This document shows positions 24,498 to 37,801 of a stretch of 64,000 nucleotides of DNA, piece by piece. The first letter of the stretch is position 1; each line of letters opens with the position of its first letter. The notes under the pieces were generated by a model, which saw nothing but the letters and a program-made list of their open reading frames with translations, ran no database searches and had not been told where the DNA came from. Origin of the DNA: Billgrantia azerbaijanica (GTDB lineage Bacteria; Pseudomonadota; Gammaproteobacteria; Pseudomonadales; Halomonadaceae); assembly GCA_004551485.1 (NCBI GenBank), contig SBLD01000005.1, forward strand, positions 215,326 to 279,325, written 5' to 3'. The position numbers and the translations under genes are program-made.

Positions 24498-25381
24498 GGG
24501 CGCGCGCCACCCTCTTCGGGAGACGGGTGGCGAGCCTGGATCCAGTCATCCAGCATGCGGCCCACCTCCAGCCGCCAGGGCTTCTGGTGCACACCGAAGG
24601 CTTCGAGCACGCGCCGGCAGTTGAGCACCCGGCGCAGCGGCTGGTCGTGGTGGTGCTTGAGCGCCTTGACCTCGCCCAGCGCGGGCTGCTCGCCGAGCCC
24701 CTCGAGCCGCGTCGCCAGTTGGGTGCGTACCATGGAGGCAAAGGTGTAGGCGCTCACCGGCTCGGTGCCCGCCAGATGGTAGGCGCCCCAGGCGCGGGAG
24801 CCGCACGCCAGTTGGTGCAGCATGCCGACCAGCGCCATGGCCACGGCATCCGCCGAGGTGGGGCAGAAGATCACGTCCTGGGCGGCACGCACGTCGTCGC
24901 CGGCCATCAGGCTGTCGATGAGTCCGCCCAGCCAGGCGTGTCCGCCTTCCAGGGCGAACAGCGGCCCCAGGCGCACGATCAGATGGCGCGGATGGCTTTC
25001 GCGGATGCGATCGCCGATGGCGATCAGCCGCCGCAGGCTCTCGTCGCGCGGCGCCGGGATGACGTGCTCGTCGATGGGCACCTCGAAGCCATCCTGGTAG
25101 AGCTGGTCGGAGACGCACCACACCAGCGGCGTATCGGTCTCGCGACAGGCGGCGAGACAGGCGTCCACGCCCTCACCGTGGGCGGTCACCGCCGCCGGCT
25201 CGATATCCATGGGTCCGGCCAGCGGCGGGATGATCACCGCATCCGGCGCCAGCTCGCGCAGCTGTTGGACCGTGACCGACAGGCCCGGCTCGATGACCAG
25301 CTCGGTGTCGCTACGCCGATGCGCCATCCGCGCCAGCGCCAGGTTCAGGCAGTGGCCGGCATCCAGTATCAGCAGCTTCAC
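24494..25381 (-). CDS. RmlD-like NAD(P)-binding protein, degenerate motifs
   Basis: A 295-residue protein resembling the RmlD/sugar-nucleotide-binding branch of extended SDRs ('VVWCVSDQLYQDG', 'LIVRLGPLFALEGG', 'GAYHLAGTEPVSAYTFASMV', 'RRVLNCRRVLEAFGV'). The N-terminal Rossmann glycines (GxxGxxG) are replaced by 'LDAGHCLNLALARMA' and no YxxxK pair is evident, so dehydrogenase activity is doubtful. It is coupled to plsC by a 4-nt overlap and lies 30 nt downstream of ssb. Function is not known; a scaffold or altered cofactor role is possible. Confidence 0.65.
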   Translation of the reverse strand: MKLLILDAGHCLNLALARMAHRRSDTELVIEPGLSVTVQQLRELAPDAVIIPPLAGPMDIEPAAVTAHGEGVDACLAACRETDTPLVWCVSDQLYQDGFEVPIDEHVIPAPRDESLRRLIAIGDRIRESHPRHLIVRLGPLFALEGGHAWLGGLIDSLMAGDDVRAAQDVIFCPTSADAVAMALVGMLHQLACGSRAWGAYHLAGTEPVSAYTFASMVRTQLATRLEGLGEQPALGEVKALKHHHDQPLRRVLNCRRVLEAFGVHQKPWRLEVGRMLDDWIQARHPSPEEGGARP

Positions 25382-25411
25382 TCGACCTCCTCGGCGATGC
25401 GGGCCGCGGCT

Positions 25412-26032
25412 TCAGAACGGGATTTCATCGTCGAAGTCGTCGAAGCTGCCCGGGTCGGGGGCACCGTAGTTGCCCTGCTGGGAAGAGTTGCCCTGCTGGG
25501 GAGGGTTGCCCTGCTGCTGGGGCGGGTTGTTCGGCGGCTGCCGGTTGGGCTGGGCCGCCGGGCGCGGCGGCTGGCCGCCACCGTAGCTCCCACCCTGCTG
25601 GGGCGCATTGCCATAGCCGCCCTGGGGCTGGCCGCCGTAGCCGCCCTGCTGGGCCTGACCACCACCGAAGCCGCCACCCTGGAAGTCGCCGCCACCGCGC
25701 GAGTCGAGCATCTGCATGTCGTTGACGACGATCTCGGTGGTGAAGCGGTCCTGGCCGTCCTGCCCCTGCCACTTGCGGGTCTGCAGGCGGCCCTCGACGT
25801 AGATGCGCGAGCCTTTCTTGAGGTATTGCTGGGCGATCTCGGCCAGCTTGTTGAACATCACCACGTTGTGCCACTCGGTGCGCTCCTGGCGCTGACCGCT
25901 CTGGCGGTCCATCCAGGTGTCGGTGGTGGCGAGACGCAGGTTGGCCACGGGGTTGCCGGAGGGCATGAAGCGCACATCCGGGTCCTGCCCCAGGTTGCCG
26001 ATGAGGATCACTTTGTTGACGCCGCGGGCCAT
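25412..26032 (-). CDS. ssb: Single-stranded DNA-binding protein SSB
   Basis: A 206-residue SSB. The OB fold is residues 1-110 ('[33 protein letters not shown]', '[36 protein letters not shown]'). A long Gly/Gln/Pro/Asn linker (about 115-190) is followed by the acidic tip 'DFDDEIPF', which docks DNA repair and replication partners. It protects ssDNA and coordinates replication, recombination and repair. The gene order ssb-MFS-uvrA is typical for pseudomonad-like gammaproteobacteria. No LexA box (CTGT-N8-ACAG) was seen upstream. Confidence 0.97.
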   Translation of the reverse strand: MARGVNKVILIGNLGQDPDVRFMPSGNPVANLRLATTDTWMDRQSGQRQERTEWHNVVMFNKLAEIAQQYLKKGSRIYVEGRLQTRKWQGQDGQDRFTTEIVVNDMQMLDSRGGGDFQGGGFGGGQAQQGGYGGQPQGGYGNAPQQGGSYGGGQPPRPAAQPNRQPPNNPPQQQGNPPQQGNSSQQGNYGAPDPGSFDDFDDEIPF

Positions 26033-26083
26033 GCTGGACTCCCTGTTGTGTGAAAAGAGCGCCGACGGCGCTCGTTGCTACGG

Positions 26084-26099
26084 GCTCGTGGTCACGAGC
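26084..26099. repeat. Inverted repeat in the ssb upstream region
   Basis: GCTCGTG-GT-CACGAGC is a 7-bp perfect inverted repeat 50 nt upstream of the ssb ATG. A second palindrome, TTTCGTACGAAA, lies at 26128-26139. They may be operator sites or transcript hairpins; no protein is implicated by sequence. Confidence 0.35.
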
Positions 26100-26140
26100 G
26101 TACTTCAGCCCACCGCGACCGGCCAGTTTTCGTACGAAAC

Positions 26141-27532
26141 CTAGCCGTCCGAGTGGCGGTGGGTACCGGTCAGGCGCGCCAGGGCCTGCTTGTCGAGGCG
26201 GCGCCGGTCGACCTTGAGGTAGGCCAGGCGCTCCTCGGGGACGACCAGCACGTCCTCGACCCCGGCCACCTCGGCGAAGCTCGCCATGAGGGTCTCCAGG
26301 GCGTCGTCCGAGTGGTCGTCGTCCAGCGCCACCACCTCGCTCGAGAGGTGCGGCGGCGCCGGCAGGCCGAGCATCAACCCGCCCCAGACGAGCGCCAGCA
26401 GCCCCCCACCGACGAACACCGCCGCCAGCCCCCACTGCTGGGCCAGGAACCCGCCCAGCACGCCGCCCAGGAAGGCCCCCAGGAACTGGCTGGTGGAGTA
26501 GATGCCCATGGCCGTGCCCTTGGCGCCGGCCGGCGCCAGCTTGCTGAGCATCGAGGGCAGCGTGGCCTCCAGCAGGTTGAAGGCGATGAAGAAGAGCAGC
26601 AGCCAGGCGAACAGCGCCACACCGCTGCCGCCGGCACCGGCCAGCCCGAACAGGCTCGCGGCGATGGCGGCGATGGCGGCCAGGCACATGCCCTTCATGC
26701 GCTGGCCCTTCTCGGCGATGATCACCAGCGGCACCATGCCGAGGAAGGCCAGGGCCATGACGCCAAGATAGGTCAGCCCATGCTGCTCGGCGGCGATGCC
26801 CGCCTCGACCAGGCGGAACGGCACGGCGACGAAGCTCGCCATCAGCACCAGGTGCAGGGCGAAGATCGACAGGTCGAGTCGCCACAGGTCGGCACGGGTG
26901 ACGATCTCGGCCAGCTGCGCGCGGTCGATGCCCACGTCGCGGTGGCGCAGCCGACGCGGGGCAGGCGGTACCAGCTTCCACAGCACCACCAGGCCCAGGA
27001 CGGCCAGGCCGGCGGTGAACCAGAACACCGCGGCAAGCCCCAGGGCTGCCGCCAGCCAGGGGCCGAGCACCATGGCCACGGCGAAGGCGATGCCGATGGA
27101 GAGGCCGATGGTGGCCATGGCGGCGGTGCGCACCTGCTCGCGGGTCTGGTCGGCGAGCAGCGCCATGATCGCCGCCGCCACCGCCCCGCTGCCCTGCAGG
27201 CAGCGCCCGGCGATCACCCCGCCGATGCTCTCGGCGCTCGCCGCCACCACGCTGCCGAGCAGGAAGAGCAGCAGCCCGCCGGCGATCACCGGCTTGCGGC
27301 CGATGCGGTCGGAGAGCACGCCGAAGGGGATCTGCAGGGCCGCCTGGGTGAGGCCGTAGATGCCCAGCGCCAGGCCCACCAGCAGCGGCGTGGCACCGGC
27401 CAGCTCGTCGGCGTAGAGCGCCAGCACCGGCAGCACCATGAACAGCCCGAGCATGCGCGTGGCATAGAGGCCGGCCAGGCCGGTGATGGCACGCCGTTCG
27501 GCGGTGAGCAGCAGTCCCGAGACCTTGCGCAT
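26141..27532 (-). CDS. YajR-like MFS transporter with C-terminal ferredoxin-like domain
   Basis: A 463-residue major-facilitator permease with 12 hydrophobic segments. MFS signature A is '[12 protein letters not shown]' between TM2 and TM3. After TM12 comes a soluble domain of about 70 residues ('[39 protein letters not shown]') like the YAM domain of E. coli YajR. Substrate unknown; proton-driven efflux is likely. The start is uncertain: ATG 27532 fits the family, ATG 27547 is also possible. It is adjacent to and divergent from uvrA, with ssb next on the same strand. Confidence 0.85.
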   Translation of the reverse strand: MRKVSGLLLTAERRAITGLAGLYATRMLGLFMVLPVLALYADELAGATPLLVGLALGIYGLTQAALQIPFGVLSDRIGRKPVIAGGLLLFLLGSVVAASAESIGGVIAGRCLQGSGAVAAAIMALLADQTREQVRTAAMATIGLSIGIAFAVAMVLGPWLAAALGLAAVFWFTAGLAVLGLVVLWKLVPPAPRRLRHRDVGIDRAQLAEIVTRADLWRLDLSIFALHLVLMASFVAVPFRLVEAGIAAEQHGLTYLGVMALAFLGMVPLVIIAEKGQRMKGMCLAAIAAIAASLFGLAGAGGSGVALFAWLLLFFIAFNLLEATLPSMLSKLAPAGAKGTAMGIYSTSQFLGAFLGGVLGGFLAQQWGLAAVFVGGGLLALVWGGLMLGLPAPPHLSSEVVALDDDHSDDALETLMASFAEVAGVEDVLVVPEERLAYLKVDRRRLDKQALARLTGTHRHSDG

Positions 27533-27634
27533 AGGGGGGTCGCACATTCCTGGGTGGGCGGGCCGAGGCCCGTGGGTGAACCGCCTATTCTAGCGTTTCT
27601 GCCCGGTGCAGGAAACGGCCACCCCCGGCGCACT

Positions 27635-27664
27635 TTGCCGCCCCCCGTCGGGGCACCGTATAAT
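27635..27664 (+). promoter_or_regulatory. Sigma-70 promoter of uvrA
   Basis: TTGCCG (27635-27640) and a perfect TATAAT (27659-27664) are 18 nt apart, about 30 nt upstream of the uvrA ATG. No LexA-type CTGT-N8-ACAG palindrome overlaps it. Confidence 0.7.
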
Positions 27665-27694
27665 GGCGGTTTTGCCGCGCGTCTCGAGGTGGGA

Positions 27695-30556
<2,862 letters not shown>

Positions 30557-30572
30557 ACCGGCCGTCGGCCAC

Positions 30573-30615
30573 CCTGGCCGCTGCGTCGGCGGCAGGCCGT
30601 GGCACAGCGGCCAGG
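30573..30615. repeat. 11-bp inverted repeat downstream of uvrA
   Basis: CCTGGCCGCTG (30573-30583) and CAGCGGCCAGG (30605-30615) pair perfectly around a 21-nt loop, 17 nt after the uvrA stop. Possibly part of transcription termination for uvrA; no T-run follows. Confidence 0.4.
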
Positions 30616-30720
30616 ATGGCGAATGTAGCGCCAGGGAAGGGGGAGCAGCGCCTCCGCGATGCTCCGGGCCCCGGGGCCTGCCGACGGAAAAGCCAGGACA
30701 ATGCCCAATTGACCAGCGAC

Positions 30721-30750
30721 AAAAAACCGGCCCTTCGCGGGCCGGTTTTT
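30721..30750. terminator. Bidirectional terminator between uvrA and rplQ
   Basis: AAAAACCGGCCC (30722-30733) and GGGCCGGTTTTT (30739-30750) form a stem with loop TTCGC, giving A-runs and T-runs suitable for intrinsic termination on either strand. It ends the alpha operon (minus) and backs up uvrA (plus). Confidence 0.85.
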
Positions 30751-30789
30751 CGTACTGCTATGGCGCTGCCGGGCCGGGGCCCGCCGAGA

Positions 30790-31182
30790 TCACTCCTCGG
30801 CGGCTTCCTCGGCCTCCTCGACGACCGGGCGGTCGACGAGCTCGACGAAGGCCATCGGCGCGTTATCGCCGGTGCGGTAGCCGCACTTGAGGATGCGGAC
30901 ATAACCGCCGGGACGCTCGGCGTAACGCGGGCCCAGCTCGTTGAAGAGCTTGCCGACCGCCTCCTTGGAGCGGGTGCGGCTGAAGGCCAGGCGCCGGTTG
31001 GCGACGCTGTCCTGCTTGGCCAGGGTGATCAGCGGCTCGATGACACGACGCAGCTCCTTGGCCTTGGGCAGGGTTGTCTTGATCACTTCGTGCTCGATCA
31101 GCGACACGCTCATGTTCTTGAACATGGCCTGGCGATGCGAGCTGGTACGATTCAGGTGACGACCACTCTTACGATGACGCAT
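30790..31182 (-). CDS. rplQ: 50S ribosomal protein L17
   Basis: A 130-residue L17, last gene of the alpha operon (rpsM-rpsK-rpsD-rpoA-rplQ). It opens with the family block '[24 protein letters not shown]' and ends in an acidic tail ([11 protein letters not shown]), more acidic than in E. coli, in keeping with a halophile. It packs near the peptide exit tunnel in the large subunit. It lies 39 nt after rpoA and is followed by the bidirectional terminator. Confidence 0.97.
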   Translation of the reverse strand: MRHRKSGRHLNRTSSHRQAMFKNMSVSLIEHEVIKTTLPKAKELRRVIEPLITLAKQDSVANRRLAFSRTRSKEAVGKLFNELGPRYAERPGGYVRILKCGYRTGDNAPMAFVELVDRPVVEEAEEAAEE

Positions 31183-31221
31183 GGTTGTGATTCCTTACCA
31201 AACTGGGACTCGAGTCGACGC

Positions 31222-32220
31222 TCAGGCAGAGGTCTTGTCGTCCTTCAGGCTTGCCGGGGGCCAGTTCTCCAGCCGCATGCCCAGCGACAGACCACGGGCC
31301 GCCAACACGTCCTTGATCTCGTTCAACGACTTCTTGCCGAGATTGGGGGTCTTGAGCAGCTCCACCTCGGTACGCTGGATGAGATCGCCGATGTAGTAGA
31401 TGTTCTCGGCCTTCAGGCAGTTGGCGCTACGCACGGTCAACTCGAGATCGTCGACGGGGCGCAGCAGGATGGGATCGATGTGATCCTCCTCCTCCTCGAC
31501 CTCCTGCTCCTTGTCGGCTTCCAGGTCGACGAACGCCGCCAACTGCTCTTGCAGGATGGTGGCGCTGCGACGGATGGCCTCCTCGGGATCCAGGGTGCCG
31601 TCGGTCTCCAGGTCGATGATCAGCTTGTCGAGGTCGGTGCGCTGCTCGACGCGCGCGGCATCCACGGCGTAGGAGACGCGCCGTACCGGGCTGAAGGTAG
31701 CATCCAGCTGCAGGCGGCCAATGGCGCGCGACTCGTCGTCGGCGTCGACACGGGCGTCGGCCGGCTCATAGCCGCGGCCGCGAGCGACCTTGAGCTGCAT
31801 CTTGAGCTCGGCACCCTCGTTGACGTGGGCGATGACGTGATCCGGATTGACGATTTCGACATCATGGTCGAGAACGATGTCACCCGCGGTCACCACGGCC
31901 GGGCCCTGCTTGTTCAGCGAGAGCATCGCCTCGTCGCGACTGTGCATGCGGATGGCCACGTCCTTGAGATTCAGCAGGATCTCGATGACGTCTTCCTGAA
32001 CCCCTTCGATGGCGCTGTACTCATGCTCGACACCGCTGATCTCGACCTCGACCACGGCGCAGCCGGGCATGGACGAGAGCAGGATACGACGCAGCGCATT
32101 CCCCAGGGTGTGGCCAAAGCCGCGCTCGAACGGCTCGAGCACGATCTTCGCGTGGTGAGCGCTGATCTCTTCGACCTTGATATCGCGCGGACGGAGAAAC
32201 TCTGTCACTGAACGCTGCAT
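31222..32220 (-). CDS. rpoA: RNA polymerase alpha subunit
   Basis: A 332-residue alpha subunit. The N-terminal domain (1-235) has the dimer/assembly block '[29 protein letters not shown]'. A charged acidic linker (about 236-250) leads to the CTD, with '[25 protein letters not shown]', whose arginine is the DNA-contact residue for UP elements, and '[20 protein letters not shown]'. It nucleates polymerase assembly and receives activator contacts. Located 84 nt after rpsD. Confidence 0.98.
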   Translation of the reverse strand: MQRSVTEFLRPRDIKVEEISAHHAKIVLEPFERGFGHTLGNALRRILLSSMPGCAVVEVEISGVEHEYSAIEGVQEDVIEILLNLKDVAIRMHSRDEAMLSLNKQGPAVVTAGDIVLDHDVEIVNPDHVIAHVNEGAELKMQLKVARGRGYEPADARVDADDESRAIGRLQLDATFSPVRRVSYAVDAARVEQRTDLDKLIIDLETDGTLDPEEAIRRSATILQEQLAAFVDLEADKEQEVEEEEDHIDPILLRPVDDLELTVRSANCLKAENIYYIGDLIQRTEVELLKTPNLGKKSLNEIKDVLAARGLSLGMRLENWPPASLKDDKTSA

Positions 32221-32304
32221 AACTACACCTTTAAGGCTGCCAAACGGTTACTCGGTACTCGACGCCGGCCCCGGACGGGGCCGGCACGACGCGGTCAGCG
32301 ACGC

Positions 32305-32925
32305 TTACTTCGAGTACAGCTCGACGATCAGGTTTTCGTTGATGTCGGCAGACAGGTCGCCGCGTTCCGGGATAGCCTTGAAGGTGCCTTCCATCTTCTT
32401 CGCGTCCACCTCGATCCAGGCCACCTCGCCACGGTTGGCGGCGATGGAGAGCGCACTCTGGATGCGCGCCTGGTTCTTCGCCTTCTCGCGAACGGACACC
32501 ACGTCACCGGGCTTGACCTGGTAGGAGGCCACGTTGACGGCGCGGCCATTGACGGCGATGGCCTTGTGGCTCACCAGCTGGCGCGCTTCGGAGCGGGTGG
32601 ACCCGAAGCCCATGCGGTAGACGACGTTGTCCAGTCGGGATTCGAGCAGTTGCAGCAGCACCTCGCCGGTGGCGCCGGAGCGGCGAGCCGCTTCCTTGTA
32701 GTAGCTGCGGAACTGCTTCTCGAGCACGCCGTACATGCGGCGCACTTTCTGCTTCTCGCGAAGCTGCAAGCCGTAGTCGGAAAGACGCTGACGGCGCTGG
32801 CCGTGCACACCCGGGATCTGCTCGGATTTGCACTTCTTCTCGAAGGGAGTGACACCGCTCTTCAGGAAGAGGTCGGTGCCTTCACGACGAGACAGTTTGC
32901 ACTTCGGTCCAATGTAACGAGCCAT
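32305..32925 (-). CDS. rpsD: 30S ribosomal protein S4
   Basis: A 206-residue S4 (family length 205-206) starting '[21 protein letters not shown]'. It binds the 5' domain of 16S rRNA early in assembly and, in E. coli, represses translation of the alpha operon. The S4 RNA-binding fold is seen around '[32 protein letters not shown]'. It starts 12 nt after the rpsK stop and has no mutations at the usual ram positions that I can judge. Confidence 0.97.
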   Translation of the reverse strand: MARYIGPKCKLSRREGTDLFLKSGVTPFEKKCKSEQIPGVHGQRRQRLSDYGLQLREKQKVRRMYGVLEKQFRSYYKEAARRSGATGEVLLQLLESRLDNVVYRMGFGSTRSEARQLVSHKAIAVNGRAVNVASYQVKPGDVVSVREKAKNQARIQSALSIAANRGEVAWIEVDAKKMEGTFKAIPERGDLSADINENLIVELYSK

Positions 32926-32937
32926 GAATCTGTCTCC

Positions 32938-33324
<387 letters not shown>

Positions 33325-33363
33325 GTTGATGTCGTTTCCTGTCGTTACGCCAGAACGTGCGTG

Positions 33364-33720
33364 TTACTTGCGGATCGGCTTGCGCGGGCCCTTACGGGTA
33401 CGCGCATTGGTCTTGGTGCGCTGACCGCGCAGCGGAAGACCGCGACGATGACGCAGACCACGATAGCAACCCAGGTCCATGAGACGCTTGATGTTCAGCG
33501 TCACATCACGACGAAGGTCACCTTCCACGGTGTACTTGCCGACCTCGCTGCGCAGGGTATCCACCTCCTCGGAGGAGAGATCCTGGATCTTGGTGGTCGG
33601 CGCGATGCCGGCAGCGGCACAGATGTCACGTGCGCGCGTACGGCCAATCCCGAAGATATAGGTCAGCGAGATCGCCGCATGCTTGTTGTCCGGGATATTG
33701 ACGCCTGCAATACGGGCCAT
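33364..33720 (-). CDS. rpsM: 30S ribosomal protein S13
   Basis: A 118-residue S13 ('[26 protein letters not shown]' start, '[24 protein letters not shown]' end). It lies in the 30S head and contacts the P-site tRNA and L5. First gene of the alpha operon, with its own candidate promoter 57 nt upstream, separated from rpmJ by 122 nt. In E. coli the S4 control site sits at this start region. Confidence 0.97.
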   Translation of the reverse strand: MARIAGVNIPDNKHAAISLTYIFGIGRTRARDICAAAGIAPTTKIQDLSSEEVDTLRSEVGKYTVEGDLRRDVTLNIKRLMDLGCYRGLRHRRGLPLRGQRTKTNARTRKGPRKPIRK

Positions 33721-33776
33721 CAGCTTACTCCGAAATTTGAGCGGCTTGCTCGATTGGTCACTACAAAAGGCGCAAC

Positions 33777-33805
33777 AGCATACCCCTTTATCCCAGTGAG
33801 GACAA
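33777..33805 (-). promoter_or_regulatory. Sigma-70 promoter of the alpha operon (rpsM)
   Basis: On the minus strand TTGTCC (33805-33800) and TATGCT (33782-33777) are 17 nt apart. It lies in the 122-nt rpmJ-rpsM gap inside an imperfect CCCCTT/AAGGGG hairpin that may also attenuate the spc operon. Confidence 0.55.
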
Positions 33806-33842
33806 GGGGCATGCCGGCACCGCTTTCAACACGCGCCAGGAA

Positions 33843-33956
33843 TCAACCCTGGCGCTGCTTGTGCCGCGGCTCGCTGCAGATGACGCGCACGGCGCCATTG
33901 CGGCGAATGATCTTGCAGTTACGGCACATCTTCTTGACGGAAGCTCGAACTTTCAT
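33843..33956 (-). CDS. rpmJ: 50S ribosomal protein L36
   Basis: A 37-residue L36. It keeps the zinc-binding ligands C11, C14, C27 and H32 ('MCRNCK', '[13 protein letters not shown]'), so this is the zinc-containing (C+) form. It lies between secY (50 nt) and rpsM (122 nt), its normal place at the end of the spc operon. Confidence 0.95.
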   Translation of the reverse strand: MKVRASVKKMCRNCKIIRRNGAVRVICSEPRHKQRQG

Positions 33957-34006
33957 CGTTCTCTCCAAAATCGGCTCGCAGTGCGCCCAAACGTGTACGG
34001 CACGCT

Positions 34007-35338
34007 TCAGCGCATGATGCCGCCGCTACCGTAGCCTTTCAGGTTGGACTTCTTCATCACCGAGTCGTACTGGTGCGACATGAGGTGCGACTGAACTTGG
34101 GCCATGAAGTCCATGATGACCACCACCACGATCAGCAGCGAGGTACCGCCGAAGAAGAACGGTACGTTCCACGCCACGATCAGGAACTGCGGCATCAGGG
34201 AGACGGCAGTGATGTACAGGGCACCGAACAGGGTCAGACGGGTCATGACCTTGTCGACGTAGCGAGCGGTCTGCTCACCAGGGCGGATACCCGGCAGGAA
34301 GGCCCCTGACTTCTTGAGGTTGTCAGCGACATCCTTGGGATTGAAGACCAGCGCTGTGTAAAAGAAGCAGAAGAATACCACCGCCGCCGCGAAAAGCAAG
34401 ATGTAGAGCGGCTGGCCCGGCCCCAGTGCCTGGGAGGCCCGCTGCAGCCACTCCATGCCCTCGCCGGCACCGACCCACTGGCCGATGGAGGCGGGGAAGA
34501 GCAGGATGCTGGAGGCGAAGATCGGCGGAATCACGCCCGCCATGTTCACCTTCAGCGGCAGGTAGCTGCTCTGCCCGGCGTACATCTTGTTGCCCACCTG
34601 ACGCCGCGGATAGTTCACCGTGATGCGGCGCTGGCCGCGCTCGATGAACACCACAAAGGCCACGGTGGCCACGCCCAGCGCGGTGAGCGCCAGCAGCGGC
34701 AGCACGTTCCACGCACCCTCGTTGCGCGCCAGCTCGAAGGCCTGGCCCACGGCGCTCGGCAGTCCCGCCACAATGCCGGAGAAGATCAGCAGCGAGATGC
34801 CGTTGCCGATGCCCTTCTCGGTGATCTGCTCGCCCAGCCACATCAGGAACACCGCCCCCGCCACGAAGGTGACAATGGCGGTGAAGTAGAAGCTGAAGTC
34901 GGCCGTGTAGGCGATGCCCTGGCTGGCCAGGCCCACCGACATACCGGTGGCCTGGATCAGCGCCAGCACGACCGTGCCATAGCGGGTGTACTGGCTGATC
35001 TTGCGGCGGCCGGCCTCGCCCTCCTTCTTGAGCTGCTCAAGCTGGGGCGAGACCGCGGTCAGCAGCTGCATGATGATCGACGCCGAGATGTAGGGCATGA
35101 TGCCCAGGGCGAGGATACTCATGCGCTCCAGGGCGCCGCCCGAGAACATGTTGAACATGCCCAGGATGGTGCCCTGCTGCTCCCTGAACAAGGCAGCAAG
35201 CTGGTCAGGATTGATACCGGGCACGGGGATGTGGGCACCGATGCGGTACACCACGATGGCGAGGAGCACGAAGCGCAGGCGCGCCCACAGTTCACTCAGA
35301 CCGCTGCCCATCGCCGGCATGTTTCCTGACTTGGCCAT
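34007..35338 (-). CDS. secY: Preprotein translocase subunit SecY
   Basis: A 443-residue, ten-TM channel protein of the Sec translocon. Typical blocks: '[25 protein letters not shown]', the plug region '[33 protein letters not shown]', and the C-terminal '[39 protein letters not shown]'. It partners SecE (at 60867-61235 in this window) and SecG. Start codon adjoins the rplO stop with no gap. Confidence 0.98.
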   Translation of the reverse strand: MAKSGNMPAMGSGLSELWARLRFVLLAIVVYRIGAHIPVPGINPDQLAALFREQQGTILGMFNMFSGGALERMSILALGIMPYISASIIMQLLTAVSPQLEQLKKEGEAGRRKISQYTRYGTVVLALIQATGMSVGLASQGIAYTADFSFYFTAIVTFVAGAVFLMWLGEQITEKGIGNGISLLIFSGIVAGLPSAVGQAFELARNEGAWNVLPLLALTALGVATVAFVVFIERGQRRITVNYPRRQVGNKMYAGQSSYLPLKVNMAGVIPPIFASSILLFPASIGQWVGAGEGMEWLQRASQALGPGQPLYILLFAAAVVFFCFFYTALVFNPKDVADNLKKSGAFLPGIRPGEQTARYVDKVMTRLTLFGALYITAVSLMPQFLIVAWNVPFFFGGTSLLIVVVVIMDFMAQVQSHLMSHQYDSVMKKSNLKGYGSGGIMR

Positions 35339-35773
35339 TTAGTCCTCTACCTTGCCGCCGGCGGCCTCGATCGCGGCACGGGCACCCTTGGTGACCTTGA
35401 GACCGCGGACGGTGACCGCCTTGTTCAGTTCGCCGGAGAGGATCACCTTCGCATGCTGCGTGGCGTCCTTCAGCACGTTGGCCTGCTTCAGTGCCTCCAG
35501 GGTGACCTCGTCACCGGTGACCTTGGCCAGCTCGGCCAGGCGCACCTCCTCGGAGACCAACGACTTGGCCGAGGTGAAGCCGAACTTCGGCAGGCGCCGC
35601 TGCAGCGGCATCTGGCCGCCCTCGAAGCCGGGCTTCACGCTACCGCCGCTGCGCGACTTCAGGCCCTTGTGGCCGCGGCCGCCGGTCTTGCCCAGACCGG
35701 AGCCGATGCCACGACCGACGCGCTTCTCGGCGTGCTTGGAACCCGGGGCCGGGCTCAGGCTATTGAGTTTCAT
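35339..35773 (-). CDS. rplO: 50S ribosomal protein L15
   Basis: A 144-residue L15 beginning '[37 protein letters not shown]', the conserved glycine-rich rRNA-binding extension. Its stop directly abuts the secY ATG, indicating tight translational coupling; rpmD ends 3 nt upstream. Confidence 0.97.
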   Translation of the reverse strand: MKLNSLSPAPGSKHAEKRVGRGIGSGLGKTGGRGHKGLKSRSGGSVKPGFEGGQMPLQRRLPKFGFTSAKSLVSEEVRLAELAKVTGDEVTLEALKQANVLKDATQHAKVILSGELNKAVTVRGLKVTKGARAAIEAAGGKVED

Positions 35774-35776
35774 GGA

Positions 35777-35959
35777 TTACTCTCCCTCTACCCGCACAAG
35801 GTAGTTGACCTTGTGGATCATGCCGCGGACGGCAGGGGTGTCTTCCAGTTCGACGGTATGACCGATGCGGCGCAGCCCCAGGCCCTTGATGGTGGCCTTG
35901 TGCTTGGGCAGCGTGCCGATGGTGCTGCGGATCTGGGTGACCTTGAGTGTGGCTGCCAT
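35777..35959 (-). CDS. rpmD: 50S ribosomal protein L30
   Basis: A 60-residue L30 ('[44 protein letters not shown]'). The ATG at 35959, 5 nt after the rpsE stop, gives the normal bacterial length; a longer frame to 36088 runs into rpsE and was rejected. Confidence 0.95.
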   Translation of the reverse strand: MAATLKVTQIRSTIGTLPKHKATIKGLGLRRIGHTVELEDTPAVRGMIHKVNYLVRVEGE

Positions 35960-35964
35960 GGTGA

Positions 35965-36465
35965 TTACCCCGTGATCGCGTCGACGGTCAGGCCGCGCTT
36001 GGCGGCGATGTCGTCCGGCGACTGCATGGCGGCGAGGCCCTTGACGGTCGCGCGCACCACGTTCACCGGATTGGTGGAGCCGTAGCACTTGGCCAGGACG
36101 TCATGCACCCCGGCCAGTTCGAGCACGGAGCGCATGGCACCGCCGGCGATGATCCCGGTACCCTCGGAGGCCGGCTGCATGTACACCTTGGAGGCGCCGT
36201 GACGGGCCTTGACCGGGTACTGCAGGGTGTGCCCCTTGAGGCTTACCTTGACCATGTTGCGGCGTGCCTGGTCCATCGCCTTCTGGATCGCGACCGGCAC
36301 TTCGCGCGCCTTGCCGCGGCCGAAGCCGACACGACCCTTGCCGTCACCGACGACGGTCAGGGCGGTGAAGCCGAAGATCCGGCCACCCTTGACCACCTTG
36401 GCGACACGGTTGACCTGCACGAGCTTTTCCTGCAGATCGCCGCTTTGCTGTTCGTTCTTCGCCAT
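35965..36465 (-). CDS. rpsE: 30S ribosomal protein S5
   Basis: A 166-residue S5. The double-stranded-RNA-binding block is '[49 protein letters not shown]'; the region linked to spectinomycin resistance ('KVVKGGRIF') looks wild-type. It supports translational accuracy at the 30S mRNA entry. 11 nt after rplR. Confidence 0.97.
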   Translation of the reverse strand: MAKNEQQSGDLQEKLVQVNRVAKVVKGGRIFGFTALTVVGDGKGRVGFGRGKAREVPVAIQKAMDQARRNMVKVSLKGHTLQYPVKARHGASKVYMQPASEGTGIIAGGAMRSVLELAGVHDVLAKCYGSTNPVNVVRATVKGLAAMQSPDDIAAKRGLTVDAITG

Positions 36466-36476
36466 CGTAAAACCCT

Positions 36477-36827
36477 TTAGAATTCCAGGCCGCCTTCACG
36501 AGCGGCGTCGGCCAGGGCCTTCACACGACCGTGGTACTTGAAACCGGCGCGGTCGAAGGCCACCTGGGTGATGCCCGCTTCTTTTGCGCGCTCGGCAATC
36601 AGGGCGCCCACCTTGGAGGCGGCCTCGACGTTGCCGGTCGCACCCTCGCGCAGGCTCTTGTCCAGCGTCGAAGCGCTGGCCAGGACCTTGCCACCATCCG
36701 GCGAGATGATCTGCGCATAGATGTGACGCGGGGTACGGTTGACGCACAGGCGATACACGCCCAGCTCGCGGATCTTGGCGCGAGCGCGGCGGGCACGACG
36801 GAGACGAGATTCTTTCTTCGCGTTCAT
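36477..36827 (-). CDS. rplR: 50S ribosomal protein L18
   Basis: A 116-residue L18, the 5S rRNA-binding protein ('[32 protein letters not shown]', '[26 protein letters not shown]'). Spacing is 9 nt from rplF and 11 nt to rpsE, all in the spc operon. Confidence 0.97.
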   Translation of the reverse strand: MNAKKESRLRRARRARAKIRELGVYRLCVNRTPRHIYAQIISPDGGKVLASASTLDKSLREGATGNVEAASKVGALIAERAKEAGITQVAFDRAGFKYHGRVKALADAAREGGLEF

Positions 36828-36836
36828 AACCCTGCC

Positions 36837-37367
36837 TTACTTCTTCTTGGCTTCTTTGCGACGCACCTGCTCGTCGGCGTAACGCACACCCTTGCCCTTG
36901 TAGGGCTCGGGCGGACGGAAGGCGCGGATTTCCGCAGCCACCTGGCCGAGCTTCTGCTTGTCCGCGCTTTTCAGCACGATGACGGTGTTCTTCGGCGTTT
37001 CCGCCGAGACACCCTCGGGCAGCGTGTAGTCGACCGGGTGGGAGAAGCCCAGTGTCAGGTTGAGCGTCTGGCCCTTGGCCTGGGCACGATAGCCGACGCC
37101 GTTGATCTCGAGGGTCTTGGTGAAGCCCTCGGAGGTGCCGGTGACCAGGTTCTGAACCAGCGCACGAGTAGTGCCGACCATGGCCCAGGACTTGGCGCTC
37201 TCGCACGGGTTGAAGGTCAGCTGACCCTCTTCCTGGCCGATGACCACGTCCGGATGAACGGTCATGGAGAGCGTACCCTGGCTGCCCTTGACGGTCAGCT
37301 GGTCGCCGTCGAGCTTGACCTCGACGCCGGCAGGCAGTTTAACCGGATATTTGGCTACGCGGGACAT
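36837..37367 (-). CDS. rplF: 50S ribosomal protein L6
   Basis: A 176-residue L6 with two homologous alpha/beta domains; the C-terminal '[27 protein letters not shown]' is diagnostic. It lies near the factor-binding site at the base of the L7/L12 stalk. 9 nt after rpsH. Confidence 0.97.
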   Translation of the reverse strand: MSRVAKYPVKLPAGVEVKLDGDQLTVKGSQGTLSMTVHPDVVIGQEEGQLTFNPCESAKSWAMVGTTRALVQNLVTGTSEGFTKTLEINGVGYRAQAKGQTLNLTLGFSHPVDYTLPEGVSAETPKNTVIVLKSADKQKLGQVAAEIRAFRPPEPYKGKGVRYADEQVRRKEAKKK

Positions 37368-37376
37368 TCCAAACTC

Positions 37377-37769
37377 CTAGAATACGGTGCAGATGACTTC
37401 GCCACCGACGCCGGCCTGACGGGCGGCACGGTCGGTCATCACGCCCTTGGAGGTCGTGACGATCGCCACCCCCAGCCCATCGGCCACCTTGGGCAGGGTG
37501 TCCTTGCCCCGGTACTGGCGCAGGGACGGCTTGGAGGCCCGCTGCAGGTGTTCGATGACCGGCTTGCCCTCGAAGTACTTGAGGGTCACGGTCAGCTCGG
37601 GCTTGGCGCCCTCGGCCACCGCGTAGTCGGCGATATAGCCCTCTTCCTTCAACACGCGAGCCACCTCGACCTTGAGCTTGGAGGACGGCATGGTGACCGT
37701 CTCCTTGGTGGCCAACTGCGCATTGCGGATACGGGTAAACATATCCGCCAGAGTGTCTTGCATGCTCAT
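37377..37769 (-). CDS. rpsH: 30S ribosomal protein S8
   Basis: A 130-residue S8 ('[40 protein letters not shown]', end '[22 protein letters not shown]'). It binds helix 21 of 16S rRNA and, in E. coli, represses the spc operon by binding its own mRNA near rplE. 32 nt after rpsN. Confidence 0.97.
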   Translation of the reverse strand: MSMQDTLADMFTRIRNAQLATKETVTMPSSKLKVEVARVLKEEGYIADYAVAEGAKPELTVTLKYFEGKPVIEHLQRASKPSLRQYRGKDTLPKVADGLGVAIVTTSKGVMTDRAARQAGVGGEVICTVF

Positions 37770-37801
37770 GTACGTTGCGCTCCTGATGATTCCGTGGCGG
37801 C

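Noticed and set aside
25450-25700. Gly/Gln-rich tandem repeats in ssb as a possible repeat array
   Set aside because: This is the normal disordered SSB linker, not a CRISPR or mobile repeat.
26075-27694. Upstream extension of uvrA across the MFS gene
   Set aside because: It translates to histidine/glutamine-rich low-complexity sequence; the true UvrA start at 27695 has the family N-terminus and a promoter just before it.
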